Source: Gammaproteobacteria bacterium
GTDB taxonomy: Bacteria; Pseudomonadota; Gammaproteobacteria; Steroidobacterales; SZUA-146
DNA: 8,095 bases
Assembly (NCBI GenBank): GCA_003228965.1
Contig: QIGP01000062.1
Coordinates: 1 to 8,095 of the forward strand
Reading direction: 5' to 3'
The notes below the pieces were generated by a model. The model saw only the letters and a program-made list of their open reading frames with translations. It did no database searches and was not told the DNA's origin. The translations under genes were made by a program, and so were the position numbers. The stretch's first letter is position 1. Each line of letters begins with the position of its first letter. Shown piece by piece: positions 1-4,920 of this stretch.

Positions 1-248
1 AAAAAAGTATTAGTGCTGCCTGTGCCGACGACCCTGAAGCGAGCATCACCGCTGCAATGGGTGGTACTCAACCTGCGGCTGCGACCTGCGAGCACCCAAT
101 TGATGAGCATTTGAAACTCTCTCGTAAACTTAACGTGAGTAGTACGCCCAGCATTGTTCTGGAAGACGGTCAGTTGGTGCTTGGTTACCATTCTGCCAGT
201 GGGCTACTTAAAGTGATTGCCCAACGCGCGGCAGCGAGCCAAATGTAG
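1..248 (+). CDS. dsbC: Thiol:disulfide interchange protein DsbC/DsbG family, C-terminal fragment
   Basis: This is the 3' end of a gene whose start lies before the window; full codons begin at position 3 and the stop is TAG at 246-248, leaving 81 visible residues. The segment matches the end of the thioredoxin-fold domain of periplasmic disulfide isomerases: it has the cis-proline loop SSTPSIVL followed by the G-x-L-V-x-G-Y strand (EDGQLVLGYH). Two cysteines, at visible residues 7 (AACADD) and 29 (ATCEHP), are 22 residues apart, the same spacing as the structural Cys141-Cys163 pair of E. coli DsbC. The catalytic CXXC and the dimerisation domain would be upstream and cannot be checked. In the family the protein shuffles wrong disulfides in the periplasm and is kept reduced by DsbD. 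DsbG or a fused variant cannot be excluded from this fragment. Confidence 0.82.
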   Translation, partial: KSISAACADDPEASITAAMGGTQPAAATCEHPIDEHLKLSRKLNVSSTPSIVLEDGQLVLGYHSASGLLKVIAQRAAASQM

Positions 249-279
249 ATTCGCTGATCGGTGAGAAGGCTGGCAGGTG

Positions 280-301
280 AGCGAGCATTGGCTCGCTTTG
301 T
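280..301 (+). terminator. Hairpin after dsbC, possible rho-independent terminator
   Basis: A 7-bp perfect stem AGCGAGC / GCTCGCT with loop ATTG lies at 280-297, 32 nt after the dsbC stop, followed by only a short T-run (TTTGT). A longer T6 run occurs at 315-320 but is too far from this stem to count as its tail. It is probably the end of the dsbC transcript, but the weak U-tract leaves doubt. Confidence 0.45.
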
Positions 302-350
302 AAACCAGGCGTTCTTTTTTGATCTGAAAATAGTCGGCCAAGAGGTGTTG

Positions 351-382
351 GTGGCAGTTAATCGAAAACATTTAGCTGCCAC
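351..382 (-). terminator. Long stem-loop just downstream of ada
   Basis: Arms GTGGCAGTTAA (351-361) and TTAGCTGCCAC (372-382) pair over 11 bp with one G-U-type position and a 10-nt loop. On the - strand the hairpin begins 12 nt after the ada stop codon. It has no T-run on either side, so it is not a standard intrinsic terminator; it could be a 3'-end stabilising structure or an attenuating hairpin between the convergent dsbC and ada transcripts. Confidence 0.4.
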
Positions 383-394
383 ACGGCCCTTTGG

Positions 395-1444
395 CTAGGC
401 GTACTGTCGCTCAAGCTCGATCAGTTTTTGCTTGCGCCACAACCCGCCACCGTAGCCCGTCAGCGAGCCGTCGGAGCCTATGACCCGGTGACACGGTATT
501 ACCAGCGAAATTTGATTGGCACCGTTGGCTCGAGCGACCGCGCGAACAGCATTCTGGTTCCCAATGGCTTTGGCAATGTCGCTGTAGCTACGCGTTTCCC
601 CGGCCGGAATGTTGCGAAGCTTGTCCCACACGCTGCGAGTAAACGCGCTGCCGTGATAAGCAAGGCGAGTATTAAAGTCTGCGCTAACGGCGCCGAAGTA
701 GTCGTTTAGCTCCATTTGAATTTGATCGGTAGTGGCAAAACGTCCTAGCCCCAGTTCGCCTCGAACAAGTTTGCTGAGTTTCTTAAGTTCATTAGGCAGT
801 GCTTTGCGGTCTATAAACTCAAGCAAGTGCAACGAGCTTGCGTCACACACAGCGAGCAAGGGTCCGAGCGGTGTATCAATCCAGTCAGCCTTGAGCAGCT
901 CTTTACCTGTAAACCTGGCAGGCGTGTCACCAAGTAGTCTTGCGAATGCGGCACGAAACGCGCTGGATGATTCGAAACCGGCGGTAATTTGTGCGTCCAT
1001 CACGCTGCCGCCATCGGTAAGAGTGTCAAACCCTTCACGCAGTCTGGTAAGGCGGGCAATTTCCAAAAACGTGGTGCCGAAGTAGCGTTTAAACGCACGA
1101 CGTACGGTTGACGGATCGAAGCCCAGTTGTCGAATGTCGCGCTCCTGCCAACGACGCCCTGGATTTTTCTTCAAAGCCTCAAGAAGTAGATCAATAGCTG
1201 GTTCTAACGCAGCCTCTTTACCCAGCGGTTTGCAGCGCTTGCACGGGCGAAATCCTTCTTGAACACACGAGGACGGATTGTCGAAAAACCGGCAGTTCTC
1301 TGGTTTTGGCTTACGTGCCGGACAGGTCAGGCGGCAAAAGATACCGGTGGAGGTCACGCCCACAAAAGCCTGGCCGTCAAATCGCATGTCGCGGTTTACC
1401 AGGGCCTCGTACAACGTGTCGTGATCGGGTAGCTCGAATAACAT
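395..1444 (-). CDS. ada: Ada: O6-methylguanine-DNA methyltransferase and AraC-type transcriptional activator
   Basis: This 349-residue protein has the full three-part Ada layout (E. coli Ada is 354 residues). Residues 10-75 form the zinc-binding methylphosphotriester domain, with zinc ligands C37 (GIFCR), C41 (TCPARKP), C68 and C71 (FRPCKRCKP). C37 corresponds to the E. coli Cys38 that accepts the phosphotriester methyl group. Residues about 82-180 are an AraC-type double helix-turn-helix. Residues about 187-349 are the suicide methyltransferase, with the active-site motif IPCHRVIG (C318) and the downstream GYGGGLWRK segment. In the family the protein removes methyl groups from O6-methylguanine and O4-methylthymine, and methylation of the N-domain Cys turns it into an activator of its own gene and other repair genes. 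The start at 1444 places the N-domain in register with E. coli Ada; the next Met (residue 20) would damage that domain. There is no alkB or alkA partner in the window. Confidence 0.94.
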   Translation of the reverse strand: MLFELPDHDTLYEALVNRDMRFDGQAFVGVTSTGIFCRLTCPARKPKPENCRFFDNPSSCVQEGFRPCKRCKPLGKEAALEPAIDLLLEALKKNPGRRWQERDIRQLGFDPSTVRRAFKRYFGTTFLEIARLTRLREGFDTLTDGGSVMDAQITAGFESSSAFRAAFARLLGDTPARFTGKELLKADWIDTPLGPLLAVCDASSLHLLEFIDRKALPNELKKLSKLVRGELGLGRFATTDQIQMELNDYFGAVSADFNTRLAYHGSAFTRSVWDKLRNIPAGETRSYSDIAKAIGNQNAVRAVARANGANQISLVIPCHRVIGSDGSLTGYGGGLWRKQKLIELERQYA

Positions 1445-1450
1445 GCGTGC

Positions 1451-1456
1451 AGTATA
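1451..1456 (-). promoter_or_regulatory. Candidate -10 box for ada, very close to the start codon
   Basis: On the - strand TATACT ends 6 nt before the ada ATG and is the best sigma70 -10 match nearby. No good -35 hexamer sits 16-18 bp upstream, as would be expected if an activator such as methylated Ada is needed. If this is the true -10, transcription would begin at or beside the ATG, giving a leaderless message. No Shine-Dalgarno sequence is visible before this ATG, which agrees with that reading but does not prove it. Confidence 0.3.
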
Positions 1457-1510
1457 GATTAAGTTGTGGACAGCGAGACGTCGAAAATCGGGCGTTGATG
1501 TGAAACGGCG

Positions 1511-1552
1511 CCACTACTGGTTCCGGCCGCGTACACCGGACACGATTAGTGG
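1511..1552. repeat. Imperfect inverted repeat
   Basis: Outer arms CCACTA (1511-1516) and TAGTGG (1547-1552) enclose inner arms TCCGG (1522-1526) and CCGGA (1536-1540), with a 9-nt loop and internal loops of 5 and 6 nt. It begins 67 bp upstream of the ada start. It has no T-run, so it is not a terminator. It could be an operator, a folded RNA segment or a relic; the sequence does not decide between these. Confidence 0.35.
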
Positions 1553-1638
1553 GCAGAGTTTGCGCATCCAGGCTACAAGTTCATATTGCGTCGCACCAAA
1601 GAAGTGCTGACGGTGTGGCCAAACCTCTGTTTCGAACT

Positions 1639-1668
1639 TTGAAATAACCATAATTGCTGAGGAATATT
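1639..1668 (+). promoter_or_regulatory. Candidate sigma70 promoter for the tlpA-DUF4266-DUF3570 genes
   Basis: TTGAAA (1639-1644, 5 of 6 to TTGACA) is followed after 18 bp by AATATT (1663-1668, 4 of 6 to TATAAT) in an AT-rich stretch. The resulting leader would be about 120 nt and would contain the dyad at 1746-1766. This is the best pair I found by eye; a weaker alternative is TTGCGA (1706-1711) with TAAAGA (1728-1733). Confidence 0.3.
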
Positions 1669-1745
1669 CGTAATTAAACCTCCATTCGCTTTTACAAAAT
1701 AAGACTTGCGACAAAGGACTTGGTAGTTAAAGATTCCGGCACTAA

Positions 1746-1766
1746 TTGTGACTATCGCAGTCATAA
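1746..1766. promoter_or_regulatory. 21-bp dyad upstream of the tlpA-like gene, possible operator
   Basis: TTGTGACT (1746-1753) and AGTCATAA (1759-1766) are inverted copies with 7 of 8 positions complementary around a 5-bp centre, ending 31 bp before the start codon. The size and symmetry suit a dimeric regulator. It does not fit CRP (TGTGA-N6-TCACA) or FNR (TTGAT-N4-ATCAA). As RNA it would form a short hairpin in the leader. Confidence 0.32.
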
Positions 1767-1797
1767 TGCGTGTCTCCCAACGAGTGCTCAATAAACC

Positions 1798-2280
1798 ATG
1801 CTGCAAATTCGTTTTCTACTTATCGCTTTTGCGATATTAATGGCGTCGGCTATTACAGCGGACGCGGTTCACGAAAACCCGTCACTCTTGAATCTTGACG
1901 ACTACGAAGGTCAGGTTGTTGTGCTGGATTTTTGGGCCTCCTGGTGTGGCCCTTGTCGCGATTCCTTCCCCTGGCTAAACGCGATGCAGGACAAGTACGC
2001 AGACGCAGGTCTTCAAATCATTGGCGTTAACGTAGATGCCGAGCGTTCTGAAGCCGATGCTTTTTTGGAAAAATACCCCGCGCGGTTTGAAGTTGTTTTT
2101 GATAGCGAAGGCACACTTGCTTCCCATTACGACATTCAGGGTATGCCTAGCTCAGTCATTATTGGCCGTGATGGCAAAGTTCTGTCGCAGCATGCAGGCT
2201 TTAAAACCAAGTACATGAACAAATACGAAACCACGTTGCGCGAAGCGCTCGCGAACACTCCAGCCACTCAAAGCAGGTGA
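1798..2280 (+). CDS. TlpA-like periplasmic thioredoxin
   Basis: This 160-residue protein is an exported thioredoxin-fold protein of the TlpA/ResA/DsbE group. Residues 1-23 form a Sec signal peptide with a hydrophobic core (LLIAFAILMASAI) and a likely cut after ADA. The redox motif is WASWCGPC, with C50 and C53. The cis-proline loop is GMPSSV (P117), and the strand GVNVDAE follows the usual pattern. Proteins of this kind pass electrons in the periplasm, usually reducing disulfides on a specific partner such as an apocytochrome or a metal carrier. No cytochrome c maturation genes are nearby; the next genes encode a Cys-tailed DUF4266 lipoprotein and a DUF3570 barrel, so the lipoprotein is the obvious candidate partner (inference). 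An in-frame stop at 1792-1794 rules out an earlier start. Its ribosome site is poor. The stop lies 5 nt before the next start, so the two are cotranscribed. Confidence 0.9.
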   Translation: MLQIRFLLIAFAILMASAITADAVHENPSLLNLDDYEGQVVVLDFWASWCGPCRDSFPWLNAMQDKYADAGLQIIGVNVDAERSEADAFLEKYPARFEVVFDSEGTLASHYDIQGMPSSVIIGRDGKVLSQHAGFKTKYMNKYETTLREALANTPATQSR

Positions 2281-2285
2281 TGTAA

Positions 2286-2501
2286 ATGAAGCGTCTGATT
2301 CTATTGGTTGCGATTTTGATGAGTTCAACCGCGTGTACGACCATGGGTGTGGAACCTTGGGAGCGCGATGTGCTGGCAAAACCCGAAATGCAGCTGGTTA
2401 CGGACCCGGTGGAAGCGGCTACGGACGACCACATTTATTTTAGTAAAGAAGCAAGCTCCGGCGGGCGTGGATTTGGAGGTGGTGGCTGTGGCTGCAACTG
2501 A
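2286..2501 (+). CDS. DUF4266-type small outer-membrane lipoprotein with Gly-Cys tail
   Basis: This 71-residue protein starts with a lipoprotein signal (MKRLILLVAILMSSTAC); C17 is the expected lipidation site and the following Thr suggests sorting to the outer membrane. The mature part is only 55 residues. It has the PWERDVLAKPEM segment that I associate with DUF4266, an acidic middle, then HIYFSKEAS and a glycine-rich end RGFGGGGCGCN with C68 and C70 as the only other cysteines. The function of the family is not known to me. The CGC pair could bind a metal or flavin, form a disulfide, or be chemically modified; the neighbouring thioredoxin and ApbE-like enzyme make thiol or cofactor chemistry plausible (inference). 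The ribosome site AGGTGA (2275-2280) overlaps the tlpA-like stop with 5-nt spacing. The C-terminal codons probably double as the ribosome site for the next gene. Confidence 0.85.
   Translation: MKRLILLVAILMSSTACTTMGVEPWERDVLAKPEMQLVTDPVEAATDDHIYFSKEASSGGRGFGGGGCGCN
2475..2479 (+). promoter_or_regulatory. Shine-Dalgarno site inside the DUF4266 gene that decides the DUF3570 start
   Basis: GGAGG at 2475-2479 lies 8 nt before an in-frame GTG at 2488. No comparable purine run precedes the later ATG at 2533. The site is made from the glycine codons of the GGGGCGCN tail, so the tail of one protein and the start signal of the next share the same bases. Confidence 0.55.
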
Positions 2502-3846
2502 TAGCAACGGATCAACACGCGACGCTACAACTATGCAAGACACCAGACGCAAAGAAAGCGTCGCTTCCAAGCTTGCAGTGACGGCCTGTTCGTTGCTGGG
2601 TTTGTCCGGCGCTCACATCGCGAACGCACAGGAAGCGCCACCGGTTTGGGATATAAACACATCTCTTCTTTACTACGGTGAATCTGACGATCGCGTTCAA
2701 GACTTGAGTTTGACGATTTACGGCAAGCGGAGGTTCTCTGACGAACGCAATTTGAGTTTAAGTCTCACGGTAGACTCTCTGACAGGAGCTTCTGCAAGCG
2801 GCGCTATTGCTCTGGACACACCCCAAACATTCACCTCGCCTTCCGGTAACGCTGTCTACACAACCGAAGCCGGTGTCACTCCGCTGGACGATACGTTTTT
2901 GGATACTCGCGTTGCTGTAACCGCAGGTTGGAGCCAGCCTCTGGGTGAGAACTACTTGTTTGGCGCAGGATTTAGCGGCTCTAAAGAATACGACTATCTT
3001 CATTTGGGCGCTAACTTCTCGCTTGCCCGGAACTTCAACAAGAACAATACGACTGTCAGCGCGGGCGTAGCTTTCGCAGCCGATACTCGGGACCCGGTCG
3101 GTGGTGCGCCCGTAGGTCTTGCCCAAATGGGACTGGTTGGTGAATTGGATACGCGCGTCGCTTCCGATCAGGACAAAGATATCGTTGATCTTCTACTGGG
3201 TGTTTCTCAGGTGATTAACAAAAACCTGATTGTTCAGGTGAACTATTCCTATAGCGACTCGTCCGGATACCTTAACGATCCTTACAAAATCATTAGCGTT
3301 GTCGACGGCGTTACCGGCGACACAATTCCAGTTACCACTACGGGTGTTGGTCCGAGTCATTTATATCGCTTTGAAAGTCGTCCCGATTCACGGACGAAAC
3401 ACAGCCTTTTCGGTCAAATGAAGTACTACCGTAACGGCAAGGTGCTAGACGCGTCTTACCGATTTATGACAGACGACTGGGAAATCGATTCTCATACTCT
3501 CGACGTACGCTATCGCATACCATTCAATCAGTTTTACCTTGAGCCACACGTCCGTCTCTATTCGCAAACGGCCGCCGATTTCTATCAAAGCAGCCTTATC
3601 GACGAGGTCGCTCTTCCACAATTTGCATCATCAGATTATCGCCTTGGCGAATTTGATGCGTTTACGGTGGGCGCCAAAGTAGGCGGAAAGCGTACCTCTG
3701 GAAATCAGTGGAGTGTTCGACTGGAATACTATTCACAACAAGGAAACATTCCAGGCGATCAAATAATTGGAAATCAGGCGAACCGCGTGCAATACCCGGA
3801 TCTTGATGCGATCATTGCACAGTTCAGTTACAAGTTTGGTCTCTAA
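2488..3846 (+). CDS. DUF3570 outer-membrane beta-barrel protein
   Basis: From GTG 2488 the product is 452 residues; from ATG 2533 it would be 437. I prefer GTG because GGAGG sits 8 nt before it, while the ATG has no ribosome site; the 14-nt overlap with the DUF4266 gene fits translational coupling. After a long polar N-region with RRK comes a signal core (LAVTACSLLGLSG) and a likely cut at ANA-QE. The mature chain starts WDINTSLLYYGESDDRVQD, the opening pattern of DUF3570. The rest alternates polar and hydrophobic residues in strands rich in Tyr, Ser and Gly with Asp/Asn turns, and ends in the aromatic strand IAQFSYKFGL, as outer-membrane barrels do. No plug or enzyme motif is visible. It may be a pore, a receptor or a scaffold for the DUF4266 lipoprotein; its role is unknown to me. 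No clear terminator follows. Confidence 0.88.
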   Translation: MAATDSNGSTRDATTMQDTRRKESVASKLAVTACSLLGLSGAHIANAQEAPPVWDINTSLLYYGESDDRVQDLSLTIYGKRRFSDERNLSLSLTVDSLTGASASGAIALDTPQTFTSPSGNAVYTTEAGVTPLDDTFLDTRVAVTAGWSQPLGENYLFGAGFSGSKEYDYLHLGANFSLARNFNKNNTTVSAGVAFAADTRDPVGGAPVGLAQMGLVGELDTRVASDQDKDIVDLLLGVSQVINKNLIVQVNYSYSDSSGYLNDPYKIISVVDGVTGDTIPVTTTGVGPSHLYRFESRPDSRTKHSLFGQMKYYRNGKVLDASYRFMTDDWEIDSHTLDVRYRIPFNQFYLEPHVRLYSQTAADFYQSSLIDEVALPQFASSDYRLGEFDAFTVGAKVGGKRTSGNQWSVRLEYYSQQGNIPGDQIIGNQANRVQYPDLDAIIAQFSYKFGL

Positions 3847-3872
3847 CCAGGGTTCAACTTAAATTATGTGGG

Positions 3873-3886
3873 CAAACACTTGTTTG
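3873..3886. repeat. Short palindrome between the DUF3570 and ApbE-like genes
   Basis: CAAACA-CT-TGTTTG has 6-bp inverted arms, 27 nt after the DUF3570 stop. The same spacer carries ACGTTC twice in tandem (3902-3913) and a near copy ACGTTT at 3922. I see no T-run terminator and no strong promoter in the spacer, so whether the ApbE-like gene is read through from upstream or has its own start site is open. Confidence 0.25.
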
Positions 3887-3989
3887 GTCTGACAGGACAA
3901 CACGTTCACGTTCATACGCGCACGTTTTACTAACTAATTTTCTTGTTGCAAAGCATGACGGGTGAAACAAAATTTGGTGAATGGTGTAT

Positions 3990-4898
3990 ATGTGCCTGGG
4001 TTGCGGGTGCAGCAAAGTGACTCATACTCATATGTCACCCGTATTCGAAGCAAGGGAAGATCACTGGTCGGTTAGTTTCAAAGCTATGGGCGGCCCCTGT
4101 GAAGTGCTGGTAGAAAGCGCTGGTCAGGCTGACGTAGAAAACATTGCCCAAATTGCCTCCAACGAAGCTTGGCGAATCGAACAAAAGTTCAGCCGGTACC
4201 TACCTGGAAATATCATCCACCGCGTAAATTTGTGTGAAACTGATGCGGTTGAACTCGACCGTGAAACTGTTGGTTTGATCGAGTTCGCGTTCGTTATGCA
4301 TACGCTGTCCAACGGCTTGTTTGACATTACGTCAGGCGTGCTGCGCAAAGCCTGGACGTTTGACGGCTCGTCCAATCTTCCTGCTACAAATTCAGTCGCC
4401 GCGCTCTTGCCGTTAATAGGGCTGGAGCACATTCAATGGAACGCTCCCATGATTAGGCTACCGAAGGGTATGCAGCTTGATTTGGGTGGCATCGGTAAAG
4501 AGTATGCGGTCGATCGTGTGGCTAATATGTTGCGCGAATCATGTGATTCGAGCTGCCTGGTTAATTTCGGAGGCGATCTTGCTTTGAGTAGATCTCGAGC
4601 CGAAGACAGTGCCTGGAAAGTGGGCATTGCTGGCAGTGAACGGCGTGTGGCCCTGGCAGATGGGGCGCTCGCGACCAGTGGCGATGCCAATCGATATCTG
4701 TTTGCACACGGTCGCCGGTATTCTCACATCTTGAATCCTCTTACAGGCTGGCCTGTTGAGAACGCTCCTCGCTCCATCACGGTATTGGGTACTACCTGTA
4801 CTCAGGCAGGCATGCTATCCACTCTTGCCATGTTGCGTGGTGCGGATGCAGAGGATTTTCTGGAGGAAGAGGGTGTGAAGTACTGGTGTCAAAGATAG
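3990..4898 (+). CDS. ApbE-like FAD:protein FMN transferase, divergent subfamily
   Basis: This is an ApbE-fold protein of 302 residues from ATG 3990. That start has TGGTGA (3975-3980) at 9-nt spacing; ATG 3981 touches that site directly, and ATG 4032 would give a compact 288-residue form beginning just before the first conserved strand. Motifs in order: FKAMGGPCEV (32-39 region), LDLGGIGKEYAVDR (163-176; canonical G-x-x-K-G-Y-x-x-D), VNFGGDL (191-197), LATSGDANRYL (227-237) and SHILNPLTGWPV (245-256; canonical DPxTG has Asp for Asn). ApbE moves FMN from FAD onto Ser/Thr of target proteins. Here the metal-binding Asp of the late A-D-x-x-x-T motif is Gly (AGMLST; G274, T278), and there is no signal peptide or lipobox although most ApbE proteins are exported. 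The extra N-terminus MCLGCGCSKVTHTH is Cys- and His-rich. No FMN-acceptor protein is encoded nearby. Flavin transfer is therefore likely but not certain. Confidence 0.85.
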   Translation: MCLGCGCSKVTHTHMSPVFEAREDHWSVSFKAMGGPCEVLVESAGQADVENIAQIASNEAWRIEQKFSRYLPGNIIHRVNLCETDAVELDRETVGLIEFAFVMHTLSNGLFDITSGVLRKAWTFDGSSNLPATNSVAALLPLIGLEHIQWNAPMIRLPKGMQLDLGGIGKEYAVDRVANMLRESCDSSCLVNFGGDLALSRSRAEDSAWKVGIAGSERRVALADGALATSGDANRYLFAHGRRYSHILNPLTGWPVENAPRSITVLGTTCTQAGMLSTLAMLRGADAEDFLEEEGVKYWCQR

Positions 4899-4920
4899 AG
4901 CGGAAATCTGTTGTGCTCTA
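4896..4920. terminator. Inverted repeat formed by two convergent stop codons
   Basis: TAGAGC (4896-4901) and GCTCTA (4915-4920) are perfect 6-bp inverted arms with a 13-nt loop. The left arm contains the TAG stop of the ApbE-like gene and the right arm contains the stop of the cupin gene on the other strand. Neither side has a T-run, so it is at best a weak two-way terminator between the convergent genes. Confidence 0.35.

Larger units (their letters stand above)
1445..1797. other. Gene-free divergent region between ada and the tlpA-like gene
   Basis: This 353-nt stretch separates the two divergent transcription units. The open frames in it, both on the - strand (1514-1714 and 1573-1806), resemble no family I know, and the second runs into the tlpA-like start, so I do not call them genes. 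The half next to ada holds an imperfect dyad (1511-1552). The half next to the tlpA-like gene is AT-rich and holds a promoter candidate (1639-1668) and a 21-bp dyad (1746-1766). The 1520-1640 part has a coding-like feel on the - strand and could be the remnant of a lost gene, but I cannot name one. Confidence 0.5.

Noticed and set aside
428..1085. + strand frames at 428-709 and 732-1085 opposite ada
   Set aside because: Antisense shadows of a well-supported Ada coding region with no recognisable protein features.
1511..1552. Integron attC site or transposon end
   Set aside because: No GTTRRRY-type core sites, no integrase or transposase, and no flanking target duplication seen.
1746..1766. 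CRP or FNR site reading of the dyad before the tlpA-like gene
   Set aside because: The half-sites are separated by the wrong spacing for CRP and the core does not match FNR.
1514..1806. Two overlapping - strand open frames of 66 and 77 codons between ada and the tlpA-like gene
   Set aside because: No family resemblance, no ribosome site that I could see, and the longer one begins inside the tlpA-like gene; more likely chance frames.
2347..2487. Upstream extension of the DUF3570 frame to an ATG at 2347
   Set aside because: It would overlap most of the DUF4266 gene and put over 60 residues before the signal peptide; the GTG at 2488 or the ATG at 2533 fits an exported barrel.
2286..2501. DUF4266 protein as a classic ApbE flavinylation target
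   Set aside because: It has no S/T-G-A-S/T acceptor motif like that of NqrC, RnfG or FMN-bind domains; any flavin link would have to be of another kind.
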